Of a stretch of 54,086 nucleotides of DNA, positions 43,830-51,730 are shown piece after piece. The DNA comes from Streptomyces colonosanans (GTDB lineage Bacteria; Actinomycetota; Actinomycetes; Streptomycetales; Streptomycetaceae). The notes under the pieces were generated by a model. The model saw only the letters and a list, made by a program, of their open reading frames with translations. It had not been told where the DNA came from and made no database searches. Position 1 is the stretch's first letter. The number at the start of each line of letters is the position of its first letter. Both the position numbers and the translations under genes were made by a program. The stretch covers positions 1 through 54,086 of the forward strand of contig NZ_MLYP01000035.1 of assembly GCF_001866645.1 (NCBI RefSeq). The letters are read 5' to 3'.

Positions 43830-44615
43830 ATGAACGAGGTTGGGGCGGGCGTGGCCGCCGTACGGGTACAAGGACTCTGGAAGCGGTTCGGGGAACAGAT
43901 CGCCGTCGCCGGAATCGATCTGGAGCTGCCTGCCGGACGGTTCATCGGACTCGTCGGCCCGAACGGGGCCGGGAAGACCACCACTCTGTCCATGGTCACC
44001 GGACTGCTCCGGCCCGACCAGGGCACCGTCGAGGTCGCCGGCCACGACGTGTGGCGCGACCCGGTCGCGGTGAAGGCCCGCATCGGCGTCCTGCCCGAGG
44101 GACTCCGGCTCTTCGAACGCCTCTCCGGGCGCGAACTCCTCGCGTACACGGGCAGGCTGCGCGGGCTGCCCGGCGACGAGGTCGACAAGCGGGCCACCCA
44201 GCTGCTCGACGTCCTCGGCCTGGCCGGGGCCCAGCACAAGCTCGTCGTCGACTACTCGACCGGCATGCGCAAGAAGATCGGGCTTGCCGCCGCCCTCCTC
44301 CACAACCCCGAAGTCCTCTTCCTCGACGAGCCGTTCGAGGGCGTCGACCCGGTCTCCGCGCAGACCATCCGCGGCGTCCTGGAGCGGTACACCGCCTCCG
44401 GCGCCACCGTCGTCTTCTCCTCCCATGTCATGGAGCTGGTCGAGTCGCTGTGCGACTGGGTGGCGGTCATGGCCGCGGGGCGCATCCGCGCGCACGGCCC
44501 GCTCGCCGAGGTACGCGGTGACGCGCCCTCCCTCCAGCAGGCGTTCCTGGAACTTGTCGGCGCACACGGACATGACGCCGGCGCCGACCTGGACTGGCTC
44601 GGCGGCGTCCGATGA
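43830..44615 (+). CDS. ABC transporter ATP-binding protein
   Basis: The 261-residue ATPase has Walker A GPNGAGKTT near residue 45, an ABC signature in YSTGMRKKIGLA near 145, Walker B VLFLDEPFEG near 165, and the switch His in FSSHVME. The non-canonical signature (STGMR rather than LSGGQ) is usual in the exporter-type two-gene systems of actinobacteria. ATGA overlap couples it to the permease. The substrate is unknown. The upstream neighbour is unrelated. Confidence 0.93.
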   Translation: MNEVGAGVAAVRVQGLWKRFGEQIAVAGIDLELPAGRFIGLVGPNGAGKTTTLSMVTGLLRPDQGTVEVAGHDVWRDPVAVKARIGVLPEGLRLFERLSGRELLAYTGRLRGLPGDEVDKRATQLLDVLGLAGAQHKLVVDYSTGMRKKIGLAAALLHNPEVLFLDEPFEGVDPVSAQTIRGVLERYTASGATVVFSSHVMELVESLCDWVAVMAAGRIRAHGPLAEVRGDAPSLQQAFLELVGAHGHDAGADLDWLGGVR

Positions 44616-46198
44616 ACGGCGTCACCGGCGTCGTCGTACGACTGAAGCTGTCCCTGCTGCGCAACGGGCTGCGGCAGTCCGCCGGGCGGCGGGCCGCGTA
44701 CATCACGTCCGTCGTCTTCACACTCCTGTACGCCGCCCTGCAACTGCTCGGTCTGATCCTCCTGCGCGGCAGCGCGCACGCCGCCACGATCGCGGTGCTG
44801 AGCACCGCGGTCCTGGCGCTCGGCTGGGCGGTGATGCCGCTGTTCTTCCCCAGTGGCGACGAGACGCTCGACCCCACCCGTCTGGTGATGCTGCCGCTGC
44901 GCCCCCAGCCCCTCGTACGGGCCCTGCTGACGGCGTCCCTGGTCGGCATCGGCCCGCTGTTCACGCTGTGCCTGCTGACGGGTGCGGTGGTCTCCACGGC
45001 GCACGGGGCGGCCGGCTACGGCACCGCCGTCGTCGCCGTCGTCCTCGCGCTGCTGGTCTGCGTGGCGTTGGCGCGTGCCATCACCGCCGCCAACATCCGG
45101 CTGCTGACCAGCCGCAAGGGCCGCGACCTGGCCGTCCTGAGCGGACTCGTCATCGCAATCGGCGCACAGGTCGTCAACTTCGGTGCTCAGCAGCTGGGTT
45201 CCGGCGGCCTGTCCCAGCTGGACCCGGCGGGGGACGTGCTGCGCTGGGTGCCACCCGCTTCCGCGATCGGCGCCGTCGACTCCATGAGCAACGGGTCGTA
45301 CGGAGTGGGTGCCGCCCAACTCCTCCTGAGCGCCGTGGCGTTGGCGGGCCTGCTGACCCTGTGGTCACGCAGTCTGACGAAGCTGATGACCGCGCCGGAC
45401 GCGTCCACGCTCCAGGCCGCCGAACCGGGCGCCCGAAAGCGCACCTCGGCGGTTCCGTTCCGGCTGCTGCCCGCGGGCCGCACCGGCACGGTGATGGAAC
45501 GCAGCCTGCGCTATGTGTGGCGCGACCCCAAGACCAAGACGGCCTGGGTGACCTCACTCGCGATCGGGATGATCGTGCCGGTCTTCAACGCCCTCCAGGG
45601 CCACGGATCGGTCTACTTCGCCTGCTTCGCGGCGGGGATGCTCGGCATCCAGATGTACAACCAGTTCGGGCAGGACACGTCCGCGTTCTGGATGGTCGCG
45701 ACGACGATCTCGTCCCCCCGGGACGCGTACGCGGAACTGCGCGGCCGGGCGCTGGCGCTGCTGGTGATCACGCTGCCGTACGCCGCCCTCGTCAGCGTCG
45801 TGACAACCGCGATCATCGGCTCCTGGGAGAAGCTGCCCGAGGCGCTGGGGCTCACCTTCGCACTGCTCGGCGCGATGCTGGCCACGGGCACGTGGACCTC
45901 GGCCCGCTTCCCGTACTCGATACCGCAGGAGGGCTACAAGAACGTGGCCCCCGGCCAGACCGGGATCGCCTGGATCTCCATCTTCGGCGGCCTGGTCGCT
46001 GCGGCCCTGCTGTCCGCACCCGTGATCGCGGCGACGATCTGGCTGAACGCCACCGCGGGCGGCAGCGAGTGGACCTGGCTGCTGCTGCCCGCGGGTACCG
46101 TCTACGGGGCGCTGATCCTGCTCCTCAGCCTCCGGCTCACGGCACCGCGCGCGGCACAACGGCTACCGGAGATCCTGGCGGCGGTCAGCAAGGGTTGA
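44612..46198 (+). CDS. ABC transporter permease
   Basis: The 528-residue membrane protein has about 12 hydrophobic segments (for example AAYITSVVFTLLYAALQLLG, AVMPLFFPSG, IAWISIFGGLVAAALLSAPV and WLLLPAGTVYGALILLL). The membrane segments lie in two halves separated by a longer polar stretch around residues 260-310. It overlaps the ATPase gene by four bases (ATGA). The final codons (AVSKG, then TGA in a TTGAC context) abut the IS605-like remnant. The exported substrate is unknown. Confidence 0.9.
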   Translation: MNGVTGVVVRLKLSLLRNGLRQSAGRRAAYITSVVFTLLYAALQLLGLILLRGSAHAATIAVLSTAVLALGWAVMPLFFPSGDETLDPTRLVMLPLRPQPLVRALLTASLVGIGPLFTLCLLTGAVVSTAHGAAGYGTAVVAVVLALLVCVALARAITAANIRLLTSRKGRDLAVLSGLVIAIGAQVVNFGAQQLGSGGLSQLDPAGDVLRWVPPASAIGAVDSMSNGSYGVGAAQLLLSAVALAGLLTLWSRSLTKLMTAPDASTLQAAEPGARKRTSAVPFRLLPAGRTGTVMERSLRYVWRDPKTKTAWVTSLAIGMIVPVFNALQGHGSVYFACFAAGMLGIQMYNQFGQDTSAFWMVATTISSPRDAYAELRGRALALLVITLPYAALVSVVTTAIIGSWEKLPEALGLTFALLGAMLATGTWTSARFPYSIPQEGYKNVAPGQTGIAWISIFGGLVAAALLSAPVIAATIWLNATAGGSEWTWLLLPAGTVYGALILLLSLRLTAPRAAQRLPEILAAVSKG

Positions 46199-46465
46199 CG
46201 TCCTCTCCTGCCCGAGGGCAGGAGATTGCGGTCCGCACCGCTACGCGGTGCCACCTCGGGTTCCTGCTTCACCGGCCCTTGCCGCTCTCCGGGGAGATCG
46301 GTCTTACAGGGGCCTGCACAGGCGTCACTTTCCGCCCGTCCGGCGGTAGATCCGACAACTCCGTCATCGGATGACGCAATCGTAGCCATGCCGCTGTGGC
46401 CCTCCGGGCCGCAAGGGACCGGAGGGCCTTCACCTCCATCCTGAAGGGTGGAGGTGAAGGGCAAG
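46196..46465 (-). mobile_element. IS605/IS1341-type remnant with omega-RNA-like hairpins, no transposase
   Basis: Directly at the TTGAC containing the permease stop there is a perfect hairpin, CTCCTGCCC-GA-GGGCAGGAG (46205-46224). Read on the minus strand it gives GCAATCTCCTGCCC..GGGCAGGAGAGGACGTCAA, the form typical of IS1341/TnpB element right ends. A GCACCGC-TAC-GCGGTGC hairpin follows (46235-46251). The other end has CCCTCCGG/CCGGAGGG and a 15-bp stem with TGAA loop (46427-46460), ending GAAGGGCAAG, like a second element end in the opposite sense. No tnpA or tnpB frame remains, so this is a palindrome-bounded fragment. Confidence 0.45.
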
Positions 46466-46507
46466 TGTTCGGTAGCGCTCCGGCAGGGGGGGCGCGGACG
46501 GCGGCGG

Positions 46508-47368
46508 TCACGGTGTGGGCAGCGAGTCCAGGAACGGTTCGATCGCCGCGCGCCATGCCTCCGGCTGGTCGAGGTGGACGAGGTGGCCGGCGTCGGCCAC
46601 CTCCGCGTACCGGCCGTGCGGCAGGACGCGCACCATCTCCTGCGCCTCCGCCCGGCCGAGCTCGCCGTCGAGACCGCGCACGACGAGGGCCGGGCACCGC
46701 ACCTGCGCCAGCTCCTCCCAGTGCGCGTCGTACACCCAGGTCTCGCGGGACCTCAGCATCTGCTCCGGTTCGAAAACGGGCCGCCAGCCGTCCTCGGACT
46801 CGGCCATCACCTCGGCGTAGAACGCGCCGCGGGCCGGGTTCGGGCGCTCCACCCAGGGGTCGTCCTCGCCGAACCACTTCCGTACGTCGGCGAGCGTGGC
46901 GAAGGGGAGGGGCCAGGAGCTGAACCACTCCTCCCACTCACGCTGCGAGGCAGCGCCGAGCGCGGAGGCCCGCATGTCGCAGATGATCAGGCCGCGGACC
47001 AGATCGGGGCGCTTGGCGGCGAGCTGCCAGGCGGTCAGGGCGCCCATGGCGTGGCCGATGAGAACGACCGGGGCGAGGCCGAGCTGGTCGAGGGCGGCCT
47101 CGAGATCGTCGGTGTAGGCCTCGCGGGTGTACTTGCCCCCGGGCGGCTTGCCGCTCCGACCGTGACCGCGCTGGTCGAGCGCGACGGCGCGGTGCCGCTC
47201 GGAGAGCCAGCGGGCGGTGGACACCCAGTGCGAGGCACGACCCATGAGCCCGTGCAGTAACAGCACGCCCGGCGCCCGCTCGGTCTCCCCCGTCTTGGGA
47301 GGATCGGCGAACTCCCACGCGGCGAGGCGTACGCCGCCCGCTCCGGTCACGTCGATGCGCCGCACCAT
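46508..47368 (-). CDS. Alpha/beta hydrolase-fold protein lacking the nucleophile serine
   Basis: The 286-residue protein has the standard fold: GVLLLHGLMGRASHW (oxyanion region), RAVALDQRGHGRSGKPPGG, VVLIGHAMGALTAWQLA (nucleophile elbow) and ALVVRGLDGELGRAEAQ, then VADAGHLVHLDQPEAW with the catalytic His. The elbow reads G-H-A-M-G instead of G-H-S-M-G; the codon is GCC, so the change is in the DNA. It may be a pseudoenzyme or use another mechanism. The ATG at 47368 is the first start. The gene ends near the IS605-like remnant. Confidence 0.85.
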   Translation of the reverse strand: MVRRIDVTGAGGVRLAAWEFADPPKTGETERAPGVLLLHGLMGRASHWVSTARWLSERHRAVALDQRGHGRSGKPPGGKYTREAYTDDLEAALDQLGLAPVVLIGHAMGALTAWQLAAKRPDLVRGLIICDMRASALGAASQREWEEWFSSWPLPFATLADVRKWFGEDDPWVERPNPARGAFYAEVMAESEDGWRPVFEPEQMLRSRETWVYDAHWEELAQVRCPALVVRGLDGELGRAEAQEMVRVLPHGRYAEVADAGHLVHLDQPEAWRAAIEPFLDSLPTP

Positions 47369-47535
47369 CGTCCTGGAACCCCCCTGGCTCCGCTCGGGCT
47401 CGCTCGCGCTTCCCGCGGTCGGCCCACGCCCTCGTCGTCTTGCCGCTGTCGTCCTGCTGTTTCTACCGGATGCCGCCGGTCACCGCTGTCGCAGGTGCCA
47501 CCGCCGTTTACAGCGGCATCGTCACACTCACGCTA

Positions 47536-47746
47536 TCGAATGGCTATTCGAAAGTGCCGTTTCCGGCAGCAACACCCCACCTTCGAGTGACCTCTCACGA
47601 GGATTGGCCGCCGCCTCCGTGGGGAGATCTTCTGCGGGAGGCGGACCGCTCGGGGAAAACCGGTCCGAGGGGGATGACCCTGAGAGCTCGGGGCTCCGGG
47701 TCAGTACAGGGGAGGACAGGCCCCGGCGCCCAAGGGCGCCGGGGCC
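47536..47746 (+). ncRNA. Candidate small structured RNA
   Basis: The 726-base gap between the hydrolase and dmdR1 has no convincing gene, but the plus strand carries a chain of hairpins. These are TCGAAT/ATTCGA (47536-47551), TGCCG-TTTC-CGGCA (47555-47568), CCGCCTCC/GGAGGCGG (47611-47644) and CTCGG/CCGAG (47649-47669). Next comes TGACCC/GGGTCA with an inner GAGC/GCTC (47675-47703), and finally a 13-bp GGCCCCGGCGCCC stem (47719-47746) that would serve as terminator. No plus-strand gene follows, so it is not a leader. I could not match it to a known RNA family. Confidence 0.45.
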
Positions 47747-48094
47747 CTCCTCGTGTCGGCGGCACATCCTCCGCCCCCTTCCCGGCCAGGTGACATCGCC
47801 GTCACCGTCCGGCCAAGAGCCGCTCCGGTCATATGCCTCACGCGACAGCCTTGCATGGGATCGGCCCGAGCGCTGCGCTTCCGCAGACTGAATCTTGATT
47901 GCAGTAAGATCGCGAAAGCATCACAACTCGCCCTGCTGCACGGCAAGTTGAGGGGGCCAGGGGGGTCTGGGCCCACCTCTGGACGGTCAGGGCCGTGCGG
48001 CCTCGGAGGGCGCGACCGCGCGGGCGTGCGAGCCGGGCGCGCGACCTCAGGGCCGCGACGACATGCGCTCAGCACTCGACCGGCGAACGCGTGC

Positions 48095-48787
48095 TCAGCG
48101 CTTGGCGACGAAGACGTGGGAGGCGATGTCCGCGTCCAGCTCGGCCGCCTCGCCGCCGCTGCCGACCAGGACACCGCCTGCGGCCTTGGTCACGCTGACC
48201 ACCGCGCCAGGCTGCACGCCCGCCCGACGCAGCGTGTGCATCAGCTGCGCGTCCGACTGGATGGGCTCGCCGATACGCCGTACGACGACCGTCTTGCCCT
48301 CCGCACCCGGGTCCAGCTCCGTCAGCGACACCATGCCCTCGTCCAGGAACGGGACGCCGCCGTCCGCCTCGCCCAGCTCGTCCAGACCCGGGATCGGGTT
48401 TCCGTACGGCGACTCGGTGGGGTGGCGCAGCAGCTCCAGGACGCGGCGCTCGACGGCCTCGCTCATCACGTGCTCCCAGCGGCACGCCTCGGCGTGCACC
48501 TGTTCCCACTCCAGGCCGATCACGTCGACCAGCAGGCACTCGGCCAGACGGTGCTTGCGCATCACGCGGGTGGCGAGGCGGCGCCCCTCGTCCGTGAGCT
48601 CCAGGTGGCGGTCGGCGGTGACCGACACCAGGCCGTCGCGTTCCATCCGCGCCACCGTCTGACTGACCGTCGGACCGCTCTGGTCGAGCCGCTCCGCGAT
48701 ACGGGCGCGCATGGGGACCACACCTTCCTCCTCCAGCTCGAGGATGGTGCGGAGATACATCTCCGTGGTGTCGATCAGTCCGGACAT
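48095..48787 (-). CDS. dmdR1: Iron-dependent repressor DmdR1 (DtxR family)
   Basis: The 230-residue DtxR-type regulator represses siderophore and iron-uptake genes when Fe(II)-bound. It contains an N-terminal winged helix (ARIAERLDQSGPTVSQTVAR), a dimerisation domain with the metal ligands RKHRLAE (His79/Glu83 equivalents) and HAEACRWEH (His98, Cys102, Glu105, His106 equivalents), and a C-terminal SH3-like domain (LMHTLRRAGVQPGAVVSV). All ligands are present and the length equals that of S. coelicolor DmdR1. GGGG lies about five to six bases before the ATG. A DasR-like site lies upstream at 48984. A long antisense frame covers most of the gene. Confidence 0.95.
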   Translation of the reverse strand: MSGLIDTTEMYLRTILELEEEGVVPMRARIAERLDQSGPTVSQTVARMERDGLVSVTADRHLELTDEGRRLATRVMRKHRLAECLLVDVIGLEWEQVHAEACRWEHVMSEAVERRVLELLRHPTESPYGNPIPGLDELGEADGGVPFLDEGMVSLTELDPGAEGKTVVVRRIGEPIQSDAQLMHTLRRAGVQPGAVVSVTKAAGGVLVGSGGEAAELDADIASHVFVAKR

Positions 48788-48973
48788 ACATGCCCCTCGA
48801 TGAGATCTGCCGGAGGCTCGACGGCTCACCGGCGCGTGCACTGGCCCTGGACTCAATTCTGACGCATCCCACTGACAACCGGGGCGCCGCAACGGAAGCC
48901 GGAAAGTCATGGGCGCGGTGCCGGCTCCCGGACGCGCCGGGCGGTCGCCGTCCGCACGGTGCGGGCGGCCGTA

Positions 48974-48999
48974 TTGACATCCCACTGGTCCAGACCGCA
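48974..48999. promoter_or_regulatory. Candidate DasR-responsive element and promoter between dmdR1 and the SIS gene
   Basis: ACTGGTCCAGACCGCA (48984-48999) matches the dre consensus ACTGGTCTAGACCACT at 13 of 16 positions. It overlaps the region just after a TTGACA hexamer (48974-48979) upstream of the SIS gene. DasR is the GntR repressor of N-acetylglucosamine use. A dre in this gap has been linked to control of dmdR1 and siderophores in S. coelicolor, and SIS proteins bind phosphosugars, so both flanking genes fit. Confidence 0.65.
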
Positions 49000-49064
49000 C
49001 CGTGATCCGCGACACGGGCCCTCACGGGCGCCGGTACGACCGAGACTTCGAAGGGGCATCGCCG

Positions 49065-49838
49065 ATGAGCGAGGAGCCGAGGGGCGGGAGCGAGCTGGCC
49101 GGGAGGTTCTTCGACGCGGCGATCGGGCTGCTGCGGCGCGTGCGGGACGAGGAGCCGGAGTCGATCACGGCGGCCGGCACCCTGATCGCGGACACCGTCG
49201 CCTCCGGCGGCCGGCTGTTCGCCTTCGGCGCCGGGCACTCCTCGCTGGCAGCGCAGGACGTCGTCTACCGAGCGGGCGGCCTCGCCCTGATGAACCTGCT
49301 CGCGGTCCCCGGCGTCGTCGGCGTCGATGTCATGCCGGCGACGCTGGGCTCGGCGCTGGAGCGGGTCGAGGGCCTGGCCGGCGCGGTCCTCGACACCAGC
49401 CCGCTGCGGTCCGGCGACCTCCTCGTCGTCATCTCCCTGTCCGGCCGCAACGCGCTCCCCGTGGAGTTGGCGATGAACGCCCGCGCGCTCGGCGTCAAGG
49501 TCATCGGGGTGACATCGGTGGCCTACGCCTCCGAGACGACATCGCGGCACGCCTCCGGGACGTACCTCAAGGACCACTGCGACGTCGTCCTCGACACGAA
49601 GATCGCGGTGGGCGACGCGGAACTCGGTCTCGACGGCGTCCCCGCCCCCTTCGCCCCCGCCTCCACCGTCGTCACCACGGCCCTGCTCCAGGCGGTCATG
49701 GCCACGGCCACGGGCGTCCTCGCCGACCGCGGCATCGAACCGCCCCTGCTGAGGTCGGGGAACGTCGACGGCGGCCACGAGTGGAACGACCGGATCCTGC
49801 GGGAGTACGGCGACCGGATCTTCTACCGCCAGGCGTAG
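49065..49838 (+). CDS. SIS-domain phosphosugar-binding protein (UPF0309-like)
   Basis: The 257-residue protein has one SIS domain. AGTLIADTVASGGRLFAFGA, LAAQDVVYRAGG, GDLLVVISLSGRNALPVELA with the phosphosugar-binding Ser loop, then VKVIGVTSVAYAS and SGTYLKDHCDVVLDTKI appear in order. It probably binds an amino-sugar phosphate such as a GlcNAc-6-P derivative, as isomerase, etherase or sensor. The ATG at 49065 is chosen because AGGGG lies eight bases upstream. It is divergent from dmdR1 across a DasR-like site. Confidence 0.88.
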   Translation: MSEEPRGGSELAGRFFDAAIGLLRRVRDEEPESITAAGTLIADTVASGGRLFAFGAGHSSLAAQDVVYRAGGLALMNLLAVPGVVGVDVMPATLGSALERVEGLAGAVLDTSPLRSGDLLVVISLSGRNALPVELAMNARALGVKVIGVTSVAYASETTSRHASGTYLKDHCDVVLDTKIAVGDAELGLDGVPAPFAPASTVVTTALLQAVMATATGVLADRGIEPPLLRSGNVDGGHEWNDRILREYGDRIFYRQA

Positions 49839-49862
49839 CCGCCCCCTGCGGGAAGCGGGCCC

Positions 49863-51254
49863 CTACGCCTGGGACGCCGCCTTCAACCGGTCGGCCAGGT
49901 CCAGCGCGGCGGCGATCCGCACCGCCACATCCTCCGCGTACACCGCGTCGGCCTGTTCGAACCCGCTGCGCCCGGAACCCCGGAGAAACGTCACGACGCC
50001 GAACGTCCGGCCCCGGCTGCGGAGCGCCGCGCACAGCGCGTGCACCGCGTCCGTGGGCCACTGCCGGGTGAGCGCCCACCCGCGCGCCCGCTCCGGGTCG
50101 ACGGCGCCCGCTCTGGCCCTGACGGATCCGGCGCGCTCCACGCACTGCAGGGCCGGATGCCCCTCGCCGTACCGCAGGGGCAGTCCCGCCTTCCCGGTGA
50201 GCACGCTCGGCCCCGGCCCGCCCGACGGCGTCTCGGCGGCCCGCACCAGGCGTACCGGCCCCTGTCCGTCCGCCGCCGGGCCGCCCGCCACCCGGTCGAT
50301 CAGCGCATGATCGGCAAACCCGGCGAGGGCGAAGTCCAGATGGACGGTGGCCGCCTCCCACGGGTCCTCGCACTCGGCGGCGGCCCGTGCGGCCCGGTGC
50401 AGCTGGTTGGAGCGAAAGCGCAGCAGCGCCGCCTCCTGCTCGCCGCGCTTGGCCTCGGTGACGTCCTGGAACAGCCACCCCACACCCAGCGGAACCGGCT
50501 CTTCCGTCAGGGGCGAGGCCAGCCGCACGAAACCGCTGCGCCAGCACCGCCGCTTCTCGCCCTCGGCGGTCCGCACGCTCACCCACATCTCCGCGGGAGC
50601 GGGCGGGGCACCCTCGGCGAGCACATGAGTCAGCGCGCTCTCCAGCTCCTCGGCGCCCTGGGAGAGCAGCTCCCCGAGGGGCCGTCCGAGCGCGGCCGTA
50701 CGCCCGGTGCCGAACGCGCGGGCCGCGTGGGCGTTGACGACGGCGGGCCGCAGATCGGCGTCCACCAGCACCACACCCCAGCTCGCGCCCTCGAACAGGG
50801 CCTCGCTCAGTGCGATGGACCGCTCCAGATCGATCTGCGCGTGGACCGCGCTGAAGGCGCAGTAGACCCCGCCGGGCCTTTTGCCGGACCCCCGCACCGC
50901 CGCCGACTGGATGCGTACGAGCACCCGCCCGCCGTCCTTGGTGAGCAGTGCGAACTCGTGCACCTGGCGCCCGGGGGACTGCCGTGCAGCCATCAGCCGT
51001 GCCTCGACCTCCGCGGCGTCGGCGGTCCGCACGGCCCATCCGGCGAACCCGCGCCGGCCCACGGCCTCGGTGGCCGACCATCCGAGGATCCGCTCGGCCT
51101 CACGGTTCCAATGGGTCACGACCCCGTCGGCGTCGAAAGCGCACAAGGCCGCGTCCATCCCGTCGAGGAGCGCGGCCAGAAGATCCGAACCGTCCCGCTC
51201 GGGCTCACCCGGCCCCCGCTCGTCCGTGGTCCCCCCACGCCGGGAAGCACTCAC
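49863..51254 (-). CDS. PAS-domain sensor protein with a GAF-like C-terminus
   Basis: The 463-residue protein has a first PAS domain (LAALLDGMDAALCAFDADGV, VTHWNREAERILGWSATEAV), a second PAS (ALFEGASWGVVLVDADLRPA, NAHAARAFGTGR), and a C-terminal GAF-like region (ALCAALRSRGRTFGVVTFLR). There is no kinase, phosphatase or GGDEF domain, so it is a stand-alone sensor of the kind found with SpoIIE-type phosphatases but without the output module. The GTG at 51254 has a GGGGG site five bases upstream. The signal is unknown. Confidence 0.82.
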   Translation of the reverse strand: MSASRRGGTTDERGPGEPERDGSDLLAALLDGMDAALCAFDADGVVTHWNREAERILGWSATEAVGRRGFAGWAVRTADAAEVEARLMAARQSPGRQVHEFALLTKDGGRVLVRIQSAAVRGSGKRPGGVYCAFSAVHAQIDLERSIALSEALFEGASWGVVLVDADLRPAVVNAHAARAFGTGRTAALGRPLGELLSQGAEELESALTHVLAEGAPPAPAEMWVSVRTAEGEKRRCWRSGFVRLASPLTEEPVPLGVGWLFQDVTEAKRGEQEAALLRFRSNQLHRAARAAAECEDPWEAATVHLDFALAGFADHALIDRVAGGPAADGQGPVRLVRAAETPSGGPGPSVLTGKAGLPLRYGEGHPALQCVERAGSVRARAGAVDPERARGWALTRQWPTDAVHALCAALRSRGRTFGVVTFLRGSGRSGFEQADAVYAEDVAVRIAAALDLADRLKAASQA

Positions 51255-51451
51255 CTGAACCCCCTGCAGGCTGCCGCGTCCGCATGTACGGCACGTTCGC
51301 TCACTCGCCCTCATTCAACTTGAACGTGACGCAGCCCACGTCTGCTTCGCGAAAGTTCCAGGGAAATCCTTACGGCCCCGGATCTGCGACGGGGCGGATA
51401 CTGCTGCGCCGTCCGGCCCGGACCGTCGCCGTCGCTCTCTCGGAAAACCGA

Positions 51452-51480
51452 TTGATTGGCTTCCGGGCGGTTCCTAGGCT
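51452..51480 (+). promoter_or_regulatory. Strong HrdB-type promoter
   Basis: TTGATT (51452-51457) and TAGGCT (51475-51480) are separated by 17 bases, the best vegetative promoter match I saw in the window. It points toward the tiny ORF at 51513 and the three-way-junction element, with an expected start near 51486. Confidence 0.65.
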
Positions 51481-51512
51481 GTGGTCTACAGCGAAAGGAG
51501 GTGGTTCGGCGA

Positions 51513-51551
51513 ATGTATGAAAACCGGACAGCTGAGGTGGCTGCGGGCTAG
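51513..51551 (+). CDS. Twelve-codon ORF with a near-perfect ribosome site
   Basis: ATG at 51513 opens a 12-residue frame, MYENRTAEVAAG, ending in TAG. It is preceded by AAAGGAGGTGG, one of the strongest Shine-Dalgarno matches in the window, 11 bases from the ATG, and by a good promoter. A longer frame from ATG 51517 (74 codons, Arg/Ser-rich) is less convincing. No plus-strand gene follows before citrate synthase, and pdxH lies between them in the opposite direction, so this is not an ordinary leader peptide. Confidence 0.4.
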   Translation: MYENRTAEVAAG

Positions 51552-51629
51552 CGGCCCGTCGTCGTACTCGGTTCGGCGCCGGATCAGCGCGTGCGAGCAA
51601 CGCGCAGCCGGCCAATCCCACGCAGTCAC

Positions 51630-51699
51630 CCGACCCGCGAGCTCGCCGGTACGTCCGGCCGGCTTCTCCGCCGTCAGGCGGAGGACCTGGGCTCGCGGG
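51630..51699 (+). ncRNA. Candidate three-way-junction RNA element
   Basis: A closing stem GACCCGCGAGC (51630-51640) / GCTCGCGGGTC (51689-51699) is perfect over 11 bp. Inside are two helices, GCCGG/CCGGC (51643-51657) and CTCCGCC-GTCA-GGCGGAG (51664-51681). The arrangement is a compact three-way junction on the transcript that starts near 51486. It could be a small RNA, a sponge, or a structured terminator facing pdxH. It matches no RNA family I know. Confidence 0.45.
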
Positions 51700-51730
51700 T
51701 CGTCTGCGTGTGCGCGACCGCTCCGGAAAT

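Noticed and set aside
47440..47793. 117-codon plus-strand frame after the hydrolase gene
   Set aside because: It runs through the hairpin chain and terminator stem, which better explain the sequence; the composition is not coding-like.
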